Below are positions 16,063-24,405 of a DNA stretch of 40,033 nt, piece by piece. The position numbers were made by a program, and so were the translations under genes. This DNA is from an uncultured Schlesneria sp. (GTDB lineage: Bacteria > Planctomycetota > Planctomycetia > Planctomycetales > Planctomycetaceae). The number at the start of each line of letters is the position of its first letter. Position 1 is the stretch's first letter. The notes below the pieces were generated by a model. That model searched no databases. It was not told the origin of the DNA and saw only the letters and a program-made list of their open reading frames with translations. The stretch is from positions 1 to 40,033 of the forward strand of contig CAIMFH010000141.1 in assembly GCA_903840265.1 (NCBI GenBank). Direction: 5' to 3'.

Positions 16063-18096
16063 TTAGTCAAATAGCACACTCACTCGTTCGCGATGCCGCT
16101 TGATCAGACGCTCGGCATCTTCTTCGAGTAGATAGCCGCCACTTCTCAATTTGTCACATGCAGCTGTGAATTGCCGGACATACTCATCGAGCGACTCGTA
16201 ACGTTCCTGCACGGACAGTCGTGGATCACCGGCTCGTTCGCGATCGGCTCGCGTTCTCGGGAAGGGGATGTACGAGCCCGTCAGGCTCACCAGTTGTCCT
16301 TCGGCACCGACATCGGCCTTGCGAAGATTCCATCCCGTATAGGTTGCCACGGGAACCGCAACTTCCGGTGGCTGCAGGCACCCCAGATCATTGCCGTCGA
16401 CATCACAGCGCGGGGCTAGGACTTTATAGTCGCCACGAATGACGGGCGGCTGATAATCGATGATCCGTTGCGTCAGCCAGCGCGGACCGAAATCCAGAAA
16501 ATGAGGCTGCTGGATGATCTCGGGATAGGACACCTCAGGGATGTTAGGGAACCCGGTCGCGTTGTGCCGCCAGTCGACCAACGTTCCGTCTCGAATCGTC
16601 GGAAAGCGACTGACTGGTGGTTCCGTCCCATCGGTTGCCCAGCGATCAAGGGCCAGTAGCAGAGATTTCAGGAATGGTTTGTAATCGCCGGGATTCGGCA
16701 GGTTCTGACCGCTGCCACCCGGCAAAGGCCAACCGGCTGGACCGTGTTGAGTTCCGCCGAACGCATAGATGCGAACGCCGTCGGGCACCTCACTATCGTG
16801 TACACCCAAGGGTTCGGTGTGAACCAGCGACCCACTGCGCGTCCAATATTCGCCCGATGATTGCGTGTGCATCACCAGCGGGGCTGTCTGCGTGACGACC
16901 GCTCGTCGCAGGATTCCCTCGGTCTGGCCAGACAACGGATCGGTCAGCGTTTCGTAGGCAAACGGAAACCGATCTGGCGGATAGTCATGATGATCATGCT
17001 GATTCGAATGGCGAGTCGGCTGCGCGAAGCGATAGTTGAACGAACCGAGCCCACCCCCGGCAACATGCGGCATGATTCCGTCGAAGACCTTCTTGCCCTG
17101 TTCATCTTCATTGAAGCCCAAGTAAACGAATTCTCGCAGGAAACGACCACTTTGCGAAACCCCGAATCCGTGAGCCCGACGAATGAGCGGTTGCCCCTCT
17201 TTCACCAGCGGATTCGCGTCTCCCGCTCCCGATTTGAATGCTGCGATCAAGTCGCGCACGGAGGCGAAGCCGACCCCCATCACCAGTGGATCTGCTGCTT
17301 CGTAGATCAATTCGTAGATCGCCCCCGGTTGCATACCGGCGGGGATCTCCACTTCGATATTGGGAAGCTGAGTCGGTGAATCGCTGGAGACATCGGCAAC
17401 ATGCATCGTCCATTGCTCGCGCGGGACGATGACTCTTGCTGACGAGGGACGCGGCCGGATTGTCAGCGTCGCCTCACGCAGACCTTTCTCGGTGGGACGA
17501 TACGAACCATGATTGGCCCAGTTCACGACCATTCGTTTCGTGTTGGGTGAGGGCACAAATTCGCAACGCACCTGTCCTGTGATCGATTCATTACCGGATT
17601 TCGCGACAGGTGCCATCAAACGCAAGCGGTCGCCGCCGGGTAGCAGTTCACCGTCCCAGCCGCTCCAGACAACCGTGTATCCCTGCCGCATCAGGAATCC
17701 ATCACCCGCATGTTCGCGCGTCGAGGGATCATTGCCGCCGGCCGAGTTGAACATCCCCAAGGCCAGCTTGTTGCCGCGATTGTTGACATCATACAGCAAC
17801 GCGCCGTTCCCCTTCGCAAGATCAACTGGCGCCAGGATAAACAGGTCCGCCCAGAATTCGACTTGTCCAAGGCTGTTCCGAGGGGCGAGCGCTAGATCGA
17901 CGATCTCGGCGTTCTGACGCAGAGTCGGATCGACTGCAAAGTAGACTCGGCCGATGATGCGTTCGTACGCTCCCGCTGAACCGAAAGTCTCACCCTTCGC
18001 AAACGGTTCACGTCGATTCACCTCGAATCGCACGACCGCCGCCTGCGATGTGGAGACGACCAAGCATGTCAAAAGACCGAATAGCAGTCGCTGCAT
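16063..18096 (-). CDS. Secreted alpha/beta hydrolase domain protein (large)
   Basis: A 677-residue exported protein of the large 'alpha/beta hydrolase domain-containing' family found widely in soil bacteria. The signal peptide (MQRLLFGLLTCLVVSTSQA) starts at the ATG at 18096, preceded five bases upstream by GAGGAGA. The frame is open to 18204 but that leader is unsupported. Typical features are the N-terminal segment RREPFAKGETFGSAGAYERI, the nucleophile region GFGVSQSGRFLREFVY near residue 315-330, and late conserved stretches (GGTQHGPAGWP; GNDLGCLQPPEVAVPVATYTGWN). Biochemical roles in this family are largely unassigned. It is the upstream member of a leftward pair with the Tat-exported esterase, separated by repeat B, so joint transcription is uncertain. 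Confidence 0.85.
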   Translation of the reverse strand: MQRLLFGLLTCLVVSTSQAAVVRFEVNRREPFAKGETFGSAGAYERIIGRVYFAVDPTLRQNAEIVDLALAPRNSLGQVEFWADLFILAPVDLAKGNGALLYDVNNRGNKLALGMFNSAGGNDPSTREHAGDGFLMRQGYTVVWSGWDGELLPGGDRLRLMAPVAKSGNESITGQVRCEFVPSPNTKRMVVNWANHGSYRPTEKGLREATLTIRPRPSSARVIVPREQWTMHVADVSSDSPTQLPNIEVEIPAGMQPGAIYELIYEAADPLVMGVGFASVRDLIAAFKSGAGDANPLVKEGQPLIRRAHGFGVSQSGRFLREFVYLGFNEDEQGKKVFDGIMPHVAGGGLGSFNYRFAQPTRHSNQHDHHDYPPDRFPFAYETLTDPLSGQTEGILRRAVVTQTAPLVMHTQSSGEYWTRSGSLVHTEPLGVHDSEVPDGVRIYAFGGTQHGPAGWPLPGGSGQNLPNPGDYKPFLKSLLLALDRWATDGTEPPVSRFPTIRDGTLVDWRHNATGFPNIPEVSYPEIIQQPHFLDFGPRWLTQRIIDYQPPVIRGDYKVLAPRCDVDGNDLGCLQPPEVAVPVATYTGWNLRKADVGAEGQLVSLTGSYIPFPRTRADRERAGDPRLSVQERYESLDEYVRQFTAACDKLRSGGYLLEEDAERLIKRHRERVSVLFD

Positions 18097-18101
18097 TTGA
18101 A

Positions 18102-18108
18102 TCTCCTC
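18102..18108 (-). promoter_or_regulatory. Shine-Dalgarno site deciding the large hydrolase start
   Basis: GAGGAGA on the minus strand lies five bases before the ATG at 18096, directly ahead of the signal peptide, and rules out the longer frame starting at 18204. Confidence 0.75.
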
Positions 18109-18211
18109 ACGCGGCAAATCTCGATGTGCTGACAAGCTACGAAGTGCGAAACGGTCTCTCAAGCCGTCGAGTCGCCGGCACTTTGAAAAGCGAGTGCGCC
18201 TCATCTCTCAG

Positions 18212-18350
18212 GTGAGCCGCGCTGCGTTAGCACGCGGACTTTGCGCTGCTGCAACTGCAACGCGGGTACCTCAAATCGACACCACCTTGCTTTGTCCTGA
18301 TTTCGGAGTCTCGTGTCCATCGGTCCGCGTGCTAACGCAGTGCGGCTCAC
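18212..18350. repeat. Inverted repeat (family A, second copy)
   Basis: Arms at 18212-18239 and 18323-18350 (28 nt) pair at 27 of 28 positions around an 83-nt loop. They share the core of the 1-87 repeat except CGTTAG for CGTCAG. The change from C to T is matched by a compensating change in the other arm. It lies upstream of the large hydrolase gene. Confidence 0.85.
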
Positions 18351-18359
18351 CACAAAGTG

Positions 18360-18382
18360 GACGGCGTATTCCGTGTGCCGAG
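18360..18382 (+). repeat. Degenerate copy of repeat family B
   Basis: This 23-mer matches 15979-16001 at 19 of 23 positions, ending in TGTGCCGAG in both. It directly follows the family A repeat, so two repeat families are nested in this intergenic region. Confidence 0.5.
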
Positions 18383-18544
18383 TCGCCGAAGACGTGATAG
18401 CGCACTGCGGGCAATTGCCAAGACACATCGTGTCAATACACGATTGCACCATGCTCGACGTTCGGCGTCGTCCATTCGGGTAATCGCTGTGGAATCCCGT
18501 AAATCATAGGGTTTCAATGAGGTCGCCGTTGTTGTGTTGCATGC

Positions 18545-18712
18545 TCAAACCAGTGGCAGAATGCAGTCGAGAATCAATTTCTTCAGCGCGATCTTAGGAT
18601 GTTCTAAGTCGAGTATCCTGCAATCAATCCAGCAATGGAAATCGACATCCGAATGAATGTGCTTCACCTCGTCGGCATACCACTTGCGTCCCAGTGATGT
18701 CGTGACGCTCAC
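18545..18712 (-). CDS. Possible small ORF, unrecognised
   Basis: A 55-codon frame from a GTG at 18712 encodes a protein-like sequence rich in D, H, K, I and L (for example KHIHSDVDFHCWIDC and KIALKKLILDCILPLV). The frame stays open a further 18 codons upstream without a better start, and no good ribosome site precedes the GTG. It may be a remnant of a larger gene or a true small protein. It fills the otherwise empty 18383-18778 interval between the family B copy and the HAD gene, in which nothing else was seen. Confidence 0.3.
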   Translation of the reverse strand: MSVTTSLGRKWYADEVKHIHSDVDFHCWIDCRILDLEHPKIALKKLILDCILPLV

Positions 18713-18778
18713 GTGGGGAGTTCCGAAGTGAACTCCATTTCGAGATATGACGACTCGGTTGAAGACTCAAGGGCTTAT

Positions 18779-19633
18779 ATGCACGGTTACCTGATCGACA
18801 TGGATGGCGTGATTTATCGAGGACACGAATTGATTCCCGGCGCGGATCGATTCATCGGCGAACTGCTGGAGAATCAGATTCCGTTTCTGTTTCTGACCAA
18901 TAACAGCCAGCGGACACGGCGCGATGTGGCGACGCGATTGGAACGGCTCGGCATCAGCGTAGGTGAAGAGCATATCTTCACCTGCGCGATGGCCACGGCC
19001 AGATTCCTCGCTCGTCAGAAGCCAAATGGGACGGCGTACGTGATCGGAGAAGGGGGCCTGTTGACGGCCTTACACATGAACGGCTATTCGATCGTCGACA
19101 AGGATCCGGACTACGTCGTGGTCTGCGAAGGGCGAACGCTGAATTTCGAGATGATGGAAGCGGCCGTCGGCATGATCCTCGGCGGTGCGAAGCTGGTCGC
19201 CACCAATCTCGATCCCAATTGCCCGACGCAAACAGGGACTCGTCCAGGCTGCGGTGCTGTGATCGCAATGCTGGAAGCGGCGACTGGAGTCAAAGCGTTC
19301 AGCGTCGGCAAGCCAAGTCCGGTAATGCTGCGAGCGGCCTTGAGCGACCTCGGTTCCACGAACGAGGAAACGATTGTGATCGGTGACACGATGGAAACGG
19401 ATATCCTCGGTGGCGTACAACTCGGCTTCCGCACGATCCTGGTCCTCAGCGGCGGAACCAGTCGCGAAGATTTAACTCGCTTCACGTATCGACCCGACAA
19501 GATCGTCTCATCGATCGCCGATTTGCATCACACGCAATTGGTACGCGAATTCGCGGTCGCCACCCCTAGCCGGCTGGAATCGCGAAACGGCCAGTCGCTG
19601 CCATCGGGCCGCATGGGCTATGTGACGGCTTAG
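18779..19633 (+). CDS. HAD-IIA (NagD-like) sugar-phosphate phosphatase
   Basis: A 284-residue cytoplasmic phosphatase of the HAD superfamily, subclass IIA. The first motif lies at the very N-terminus (LIDMDGVIYRG, Asp7 nucleophile and Asp9 acid/base). LTNNSQRT is motif II, Lys178 in GKPSPVM is motif III, and IGDTMETDILGG (Asp203, Asp207 region) is motif IV that binds magnesium. Family members dephosphorylate nucleotides, glycerol phosphate, phosphoglycolate or 4-nitrophenyl phosphate; the substrate here is unknown. The ATG at 18779 with AAGGG six bases upstream fits the family start; a GTG at 18713 would add 22 residues absent from relatives. A GC-rich hairpin follows the stop. Confidence 0.88.
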   Translation: MHGYLIDMDGVIYRGHELIPGADRFIGELLENQIPFLFLTNNSQRTRRDVATRLERLGISVGEEHIFTCAMATARFLARQKPNGTAYVIGEGGLLTALHMNGYSIVDKDPDYVVVCEGRTLNFEMMEAAVGMILGGAKLVATNLDPNCPTQTGTRPGCGAVIAMLEAATGVKAFSVGKPSPVMLRAALSDLGSTNEETIVIGDTMETDILGGVQLGFRTILVLSGGTSREDLTRFTYRPDKIVSSIADLHHTQLVREFAVATPSRLESRNGQSLPSGRMGYVTA

Positions 19634-19647
19634 CAGTCAGTTGATGT

Positions 19648-19677
19648 GGGAGGGCTGTGTACACGCATTGCCCTCCC
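19648..19677. terminator. GC-rich hairpin after the HAD gene
   Basis: GGGAGGGC (19648-19655) and GCCCTCCC (19670-19677) are perfect complements with a 14-nt loop, 15 nt after the stop of the phosphatase gene. No T-run follows, so it is a weak candidate. Confidence 0.4.
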
Positions 19678-19702
19678 AACTCGATCTCACAGTGCGGTTC
19701 CC

Positions 19703-19951
19703 AATGGGTGGGACCATTGGCCGTATTGCTATTCAGTTCAGTTCGCCGGTGCCGGTGTTCCAGCGGGACTGATCTATGGGGCGTCGGACCAGCAGGCCGC
19801 TTATCCCAGCCGCGATCCGGTAACGCCCGCAGACATCGCCGCGACGATCTATACTCTGCTCGGCATCTCTCACGACGCGGAGATCTTCGATAATCAAGGT
19901 CGTCCGCATCGCGTCCAGATTGGCAAGCCGATTGAGCCGTTGCTTGGTTAG
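19703..19951 (+). pseudogene. C-terminal remnant of a DUF1501 protein
   Basis: About 83 residues align by eye with the C-terminus of DUF1501 (sulfatase/phosphatase-fold) proteins: NGWDHWPYCYSVQFAGAGVP, YGASDQQAAYP, VTPADIAATIYTLLGI and the ending GRPHRVQIGKPIEPLL. Full-length members have roughly 450 residues and a signal peptide. The frame stays open back to a TTG at 19646, but that stretch is dominated by the hairpin sequence and shows no family similarity, and no further DUF1501 sequence is recognisable before the HAD gene. The element is therefore a decayed, truncated copy left by deletion or recombination. A functional stand-alone peptide is unlikely. Confidence 0.7.
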
Positions 19952-20059
19952 AACTTCCTCCCAATTTGCTGATTGTCGTCTTCAAAGTACGCGCGGTTTG
20001 ACCTGCGTGGCCGACCCTCCTACGATACAGAGCCATACCACTTTGAACGGGAAACCTCT

Positions 20060-20698
20060 GTGAACGACTCTACCTCTGAATCTGACGATTGCGTCCATTC
20101 GTCATCGCCGATCCTCAACCCGATCCCAGAGGGACCGGTCGACCTGCCACGTATTGAACGGGCCGTTCGCGAGATCCTGGCGGCCGTGGGCGAAGACCCG
20201 AATCGAATGGGGTTGCAAGAAACGCCGGCGCGAGTCGCTCGCATGTATGCCGAGTTGTTCTCGGGATTGAGAGCCACACCCGCCAAGCACCTGCAACGCG
20301 TCTTCCCCGAAGACTATGATGAACTGGTGCTGGTGCGGGACATCAGCTTCAACAGCATGTGCGAACATCATCTGTTGCCGTTCATCGGGAATGCCCATAT
20401 CGGTTACTTGCCGCGAGGCAAAGTTGTCGGGCTATCGAAGCTGGCGCGAGTGGTCGAAGAGGTCTCGCATCGACCCCAGGTTCAGGAACGAATGACGCAC
20501 CAGATCGCGGACCTGCTGCAGCAGGAGCTCGATCCCAAGGGAGTGATCGTCGTTATCGAAGCGGCTCACTCGTGCATGACGATCCGGGGCGTTCGTAAGC
20601 CCGGTAGCATCACGATTACCAGTGCCGTTCGGGGGCTGTTCAAGACGAATCAGTCCAGCCGAGCTGAAGTGATGGCGTTTATTCAAGGTCGCAAGTAA
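20060..20698 (+). CDS. folE: GTP cyclohydrolase I
   Basis: The enzyme converts GTP to 7,8-dihydroneopterin triphosphate, the first step of folate and related pteridine or queuosine-precursor synthesis. The zinc ligands are visible: Cys101 and the following His residues in [10 protein letters not shown], and His170/Cys172 in [24 protein letters not shown] and [14 protein letters not shown] are further family signatures. From the GTG at 20060, preceded by GGGA, the protein has 212 residues, close to the usual 200-222. The open frame extends to a TTG at 19973, but that adds an unconserved leader. A strong hairpin terminator follows. It follows the DUF1501 remnant, whose former promoter could be reused. 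Identification is firm; start choice is moderate. Confidence 0.95.
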   Translation: MNDSTSESDDCVHSSSPILNPIPEGPVDLPRIERAVREILAAVGEDPNRMGLQETPARVARMYAELFSGLRATPAKHLQRVFPEDYDELVLVRDISFNSMCEHHLLPFIGNAHIGYLPRGKVVGLSKLARVVEEVSHRPQVQERMTHQIADLLQQELDPKGVIVVIEAAHSCMTIRGVRKPGSITITSAVRGLFKTNQSSRAEVMAFIQGRK

Positions 20699-20734
20699 TT
20701 CGACTTGAAGTCATCAAAAACAGATGTACCAATA

Positions 20735-20766
20735 AGAAAAGGCAGGCGATGTCGCCTGCCTTTTCT
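20735..20766. terminator. Strong bidirectional terminator after folE
   Basis: AGAAAAGGCAGGCGA (20735-20749) pairs perfectly with TCGCCTGCCTTTTCT (20752-20766), leaving a minimal loop. The stem is GC-rich in its core with A and T runs at the ends, typical of a factor-independent terminator working in both directions. It lies between folE and the convergent DUF1573 gene. Confidence 0.88.
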
Positions 20767-20794
20767 CTTGATCAATCTGATCTTGGGATCGCAA

Positions 20795-21895
20795 TTACCT
20801 CGAAGCGGTCCCATCAGGAGCGGTGATGCGGCCCTTCGCCTTGAAGGTGATCGGTTGAGCCCGACCGGCGATCACGACTGAAAACTCTTCATCAAACATG
20901 CCCCCTTCGGTGGGCGGTGTCACGGTGACTGTCACCATGTGCAACGCGGCAGATGTCGTAGGAGTCTTCGCGCTGATGGCATCGCCCAGCGAGACGGTAT
21001 CCGCTGCGGCGCCTCCCACGGTGCCGTCTGCTGTCGCTTTGGCAGCCCCTGCGTGAACGACGTGATCAACCTTTTCGATCGTGAACGGCTTCTTCCCGCG
21101 AATGATCACTTGCATCGTCTTCGGTTGACCTGGAGTCAGCGAGCCGAACATCGCGTCGGCCACAACGATATCCGGTTCGACTTTGGCTTCGACCGGAATC
21201 GAAATCGTCGAGTCGCCGCCCACGTCATTCGTGGTCAGGATCAGTTGGTCCCGCAAGACTCCGATGGGGGCGTTCGCAGCAATTTGAACAGTCGCCTCGT
21301 AGGTGACCGAACCGCCGTTGCGGCTCTTTTCCGTAACCTGAGCGGTCAGGTGAGTGTTGTTCACTTTGGCTTGCAAAATCTTCCAGTCGGGACGGCCACC
21401 GTTGTAAGTGATACCAATTCGCTGGATGTAACCTTTTCCCAAATCGATCGGACCGAAACCGACATAGCTGGGACGAACTTCAAAGTCGGTTCGAATGCGA
21501 CCATCCACCGGGATCGTGACTTGAGCCGTCAGGCCCTTAGTTGGTTCCGACAGTGACGCGAACGCACGCACGTGCTTGTCACCTGAGTGACCAATCGTAT
21601 CGAGACGGATCGTCAGTTCGCGCTCGCCCTTTGACGGGATCGAGATCGGGAACTGCTTGTCGGTCCACGAGATACATCCGCACGAGGTGCTCAGATTGGT
21701 GATCTGAATCTCTTCGACATAGGGGTTGCGGACTTTGATCTTGAACGTGGTGTCAGCCAGACGAGCGACCGAGCCGAACTTGATCTCCGTGCGATCGAAC
21801 ATTTTGTTGCCCCACTCTTGCGCGGCGACCGGAGCCGCAGACATTGCAACGACGACCAGTGGGACAAGCAGATGTGAGACAGAGCGGACCGCCAT
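20795..21895 (-). CDS. Secreted DUF1573 domain protein
   Basis: A 366-residue exported protein. Residues 1-25 form a signal peptide (LVPLVVVAMSAAPVAAQ). Residues about 30-125 carry the DUF1573 immunoglobulin-like fold, with the STSCGC signature and the following SIPSKGERELTIRLDT strand pattern. Further beta-sandwich segments occupy about 130-360, including a Thr/Ala-rich stretch near 290-320. The domain occurs in many planctomycete and Bacteroidetes surface proteins and its function is not established; the SCGC cysteines may form a disulfide. An AAGGA site precedes the ATG by seven bases. It is a single gene, convergent with folE and divergent from the DTW-domain gene. Confidence 0.85.
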   Translation of the reverse strand: MAVRSVSHLLVPLVVVAMSAAPVAAQEWGNKMFDRTEIKFGSVARLADTTFKIKVRNPYVEEIQITNLSTSCGCISWTDKQFPISIPSKGERELTIRLDTIGHSGDKHVRAFASLSEPTKGLTAQVTIPVDGRIRTDFEVRPSYVGFGPIDLGKGYIQRIGITYNGGRPDWKILQAKVNNTHLTAQVTEKSRNGGSVTYEATVQIAANAPIGVLRDQLILTTNDVGGDSTISIPVEAKVEPDIVVADAMFGSLTPGQPKTMQVIIRGKKPFTIEKVDHVVHAGAAKATADGTVGGAAADTVSLGDAISAKTPTTSAALHMVTVTVTPPTEGGMFDEEFSVVIAGRAQPITFKAKGRITAPDGTASR

Positions 21896-22324
21896 GATGG
21901 TTCCTTACGGGAGGGGAGAGTATTTCAGGAGTGATGTTGGGTGGTGAGCGGCCCGCCAGAATCGAAGCGAATTCCTCCTGAATTCATCAAGTCGCAGTGC
22001 TGTGTGCACACGTCGATTGCCATGGTCATCTTCCGCCAACGAGATTATGCGCGCTGTATCAGGATGTCAAACAGATTCTTGAACCGTTCTTCGCGTTCCG
22101 AATTGAATTGCCATTTTCATGCCGCGTCCTCAGCGATTTCGGTTAACCTTCGTTATCCCGCAGATTTTGCGAAGGCGGAAAAGTCTATTGGACTATAGGC
22201 TGATCGATCACAGTCCAAGGTGTTCTGCGAACTGACATGCCGGTCAAAGCAGTTGCTGTACCACTCTTGTTCAAATCATCGCCCTGCACTTGATGTTCGC
22301 TTCCTTGTTGACGACATTGGAATC
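21896..22324. other. Divergent intergenic region
   Basis: This 429-nt stretch separates DUF1573 and the DTW-domain gene and should carry both promoters. Short open frames are present on both strands but none has a start site or composition like a gene. No clear promoter pair or repeat was found. Confidence 0.45.
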
Positions 22325-23083
22325 ATGACTCGCCCATCAACAGAACTCCCTCCTCACGTGTTGGCCGTCGATTGGGATCGCATGTTCCCTTCGCAAGAGG
22401 GGAGTCGTACGCGCCATCTGCTGGCATCGCATCGTTGCCCCGGCTGCGAAATCCGCAAATCGCTGTGCTTTTGCGAACACATTCCGCAAATCGCTCTGCA
22501 GACACGTCTCATTGTGTTGATGCATACCTCCGAAGAAGTCCTCCCGAGCAATACCGCTCGGCTGTCGGTGAAGGCGCTCACTAACAGTGAGATTCGCATC
22601 AACGGACGCAAGGAAGATCGTCTGTCGACCGACGGGCTAATCGAAGACGGCCGACAATCGATGCTGCTGTACCCCAGTCCCTTCGCGACGGAACTCACGC
22701 CCGAATTCGTCGCGACGCTGACAGAGCCGGTCAACCTGATTGTTCCGGATGGGAAGTGGCGACAGTGCCAGAAGTACGTCCGACGCGAACCGGCCTTGGC
22801 CGGCATTCGCCACGTGAAGCTTGCTGAAGGGGCGCCTTCGCAGTATCGCCTGCGGACTCAGCCGAATGACAAAAGCCTCTGTACGCTGGAAGCGATCGCG
22901 CGAGCCCTCGGCGTGCTCGAAAGCCGCGAAGCCCAGTTGCAGTTGGAAACCGTGCTGGGTGTGATGGTCGAGCGAACGTTGTGGTGCCGAGGAATACTCG
23001 ATGCCAGGGACTGCAAGATTGGGGGCATCCCTGACGAAGCCTTCCGAACCGGCGGACCCTACGCGAGTCCCACCGGCTACTGA
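22325..23083 (+). CDS. DTW-domain protein (tRNA-uridine aminocarboxypropyltransferase type)
   Basis: DTW proteins such as TapT transfer the aminocarboxypropyl group of S-adenosylmethionine to a uridine of tRNA, giving acp3U. The 252-residue product has the N-terminal Cys cluster HRCPGCEIRKSLCFC (four Cys, probable zinc site), the DTW-type loop VPDGKWRQ (Lys in place of Thr) and the downstream signature QYRLRTQPNDKSLCTLEAIA. A C-terminal extension of about 50 residues follows. The frame opens at 22220, but the ATG at 22325 gives the family start; a weak GGA lies just upstream. It is cytoplasmic and a single gene. The family call is good. Whether it modifies tRNA or another RNA is inferred. Confidence 0.82.
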   Translation: MTRPSTELPPHVLAVDWDRMFPSQEGSRTRHLLASHRCPGCEIRKSLCFCEHIPQIALQTRLIVLMHTSEEVLPSNTARLSVKALTNSEIRINGRKEDRLSTDGLIEDGRQSMLLYPSPFATELTPEFVATLTEPVNLIVPDGKWRQCQKYVRREPALAGIRHVKLAEGAPSQYRLRTQPNDKSLCTLEAIARALGVLESREAQLQLETVLGVMVERTLWCRGILDARDCKIGGIPDEAFRTGGPYASPTGY

Positions 23084-23248
23084 CTTCGGCTTGCGGATGA
23101 AGGCGTCCCTCGCAAGCGAATAGGGCCAGTCGCTGTTTGGATCAGCGCTCGATCACAAACGCACTGGTTGTCCGAAGCGGCCAACGCAGTGACACGGCTG
23201 TTCGCGCGAATTGCGGGAAGTTGAGACCGACTGGACCCTTGCGCCAGC

Positions 23249-23530
23249 TCAGTCTGGACGAATGCATCGCGTCCGATGAAAGTGCAGCTTCGGCAGAGCC
23301 AGGTAGTAGCCCGGTCCCCAGGAACCGTTCCAGCAATAGACCCCGGCGCCACACCGAGGCCGCTGATTGCAATAGGGTTGCTGCATCGGGATGACCATCG
23401 GTGTCGGCGTGGCTTGATACTGGGCCACGGGAGTGATCTCGACTGCTTCATTGGCCAGAGCAGGGGGCTGTGCGAACGACAGCATAATGCAGACTGCGCC
23501 CAAGCCGGTCAGCCAATTCTCGCGAGACAT
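23249..23530 (-). CDS. Small secreted Cys-containing protein
   Basis: A 93-residue protein with a signal peptide (GLGAVCIMLSFAQPPALANE) starting at an ATG preceded by AAGGGA eight bases away. The mature part is Pro/Gln-rich and holds four Cys residues (CNQRPRCGAGVYCWNGSW and near the end CIRPD), probably paired as disulfides outside the cytoplasm. The last 25 residues (SWGPGYYLALPKLHFHRTRC) are aromatic. No family is recognised. Overlapping frames on the same strand look plausible for part of their length downstream, so a frameshift extending the protein cannot be excluded. Lineage-restricted small envelope protein is the best description. Confidence 0.5.
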   Translation of the reverse strand: MSRENWLTGLGAVCIMLSFAQPPALANEAVEITPVAQYQATPTPMVIPMQQPYCNQRPRCGAGVYCWNGSWGPGYYLALPKLHFHRTRCIRPD

Positions 23531-23957
23531 GAGGGTTCCCTTCCGTAGGACACACCGTGGGAGACAACCTCCCTACTGCTTTCTCCAGTCGGAATTCTGT
23601 CGCGATCGTCCGAAGTCTTTCCGTCTTCGCCGCGCGTTCCGTCACGACAGTTAAGTTCAACATCCCGCACGCTCCCGTTTGCGCAAACCTTAACCGCGTC
23701 AATGAGATCCGTCCGGCGAATTCTGCAGGAATTAGCGATCGGCCTGAGGTAAGCCGCGCTGCCTCCACTGCGGTACCGGTCAGCAACCGTCAACGGCAAG
23801 TGGCTAAGCTGGTGTCTGAACCTGCCACTTCGTGCTGAATCACATTGCGGCATATCAAATGCATAAGCTCCACCGTCTTCAGCGAGGTAGTTTTCTCCGC
23901 GAATCACCTGTCATTCGATGTACTGTTGTCTACCGACCCATTGTGAAGGATCCCAAA
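23531..23957. other. Divergent intergenic region
   Basis: This 427-nt stretch lies between two divergent small secreted-protein genes. A sequence near 23750 (AAGCCGCGCTGCCTCCA) resembles half of repeat family A but is degenerate and has no partner arm. Open frames here lack start sites. No promoter was recognised. Confidence 0.4.
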
Positions 23958-24305
23958 ATGTCACGAGCACTCACCGCTGTATTCATCACCGCTCTCATGG
24001 TCGCCACGCTGCAGGCCGAGGAACCTCTCAAACTGCAGACGGTTCAAGGGATCGTCGGCAAGATGGAAAAGGAGACGCTTGTTGTTCATCACAAGACGGA
24101 GAAAACGGATAAGGTCACGACGTTTAAGCTGACGGGGACCAGTCGCTTCTCGGCGCTGTCGACTCGTAAGACCGGCGACAAGATCGTACTGGTCCAGAAA
24201 GATATTGATGCCAAGGCCTTGGCTGACAAGCAGCCGATCTCTGTGATCTACGCGACCAACGGCGGTGATCACGTGCTGTTGACCGCCGTGGTTCAGGCGG
24301 AGTGA
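23958..24305 (+). CDS. Small secreted protein, unknown family
   Basis: A 115-residue protein beginning with a signal peptide (MSRALTAVFITALMVATLQA, cleavage before EEP). AAGGA lies seven bases before the ATG at 23958; the open frame starts earlier at 23832 but without a signal or site. The mature part is Lys/Thr/Asp-rich with predicted beta-strands (QTVQGIVGKMEKETLVVHHK; KVTTFKLTGTSRF; DKIVLVQKDIDAKALAD; VLLTAVVQ), suggesting a small beta-barrel like an OB or copper/calcium-binding fold, but no motif confirms this. It has no Cys. It stands 100 nt ahead of the PA14 gene on the same strand and may share its promoter. Confidence 0.7.
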   Translation: MSRALTAVFITALMVATLQAEEPLKLQTVQGIVGKMEKETLVVHHKTEKTDKVTTFKLTGTSRFSALSTRKTGDKIVLVQKDIDAKALADKQPISVIYATNGGDHVLLTAVVQAE

Positions 24306-24405
24306 TGCGATCTGCGTTGTGAACATCCGCTCTGCTGCCGTTGCCGCTGATCGTCGCATCTCTTAATCTGCCAGCCTGTTTCGATCGCGACTACAGGGCT
24401 GGCTC

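Noticed and set aside
21941-22198. Possible small gene in the DUF1573/DTW intergenic region
   Set aside because: No ribosome site, no protein-like pattern, and it occupies the divergent promoter region.
23748-23775. A third copy of repeat family A
   Set aside because: Only the first 14 or so bases match, the rest diverges and no partner arm is found within 300 bases.
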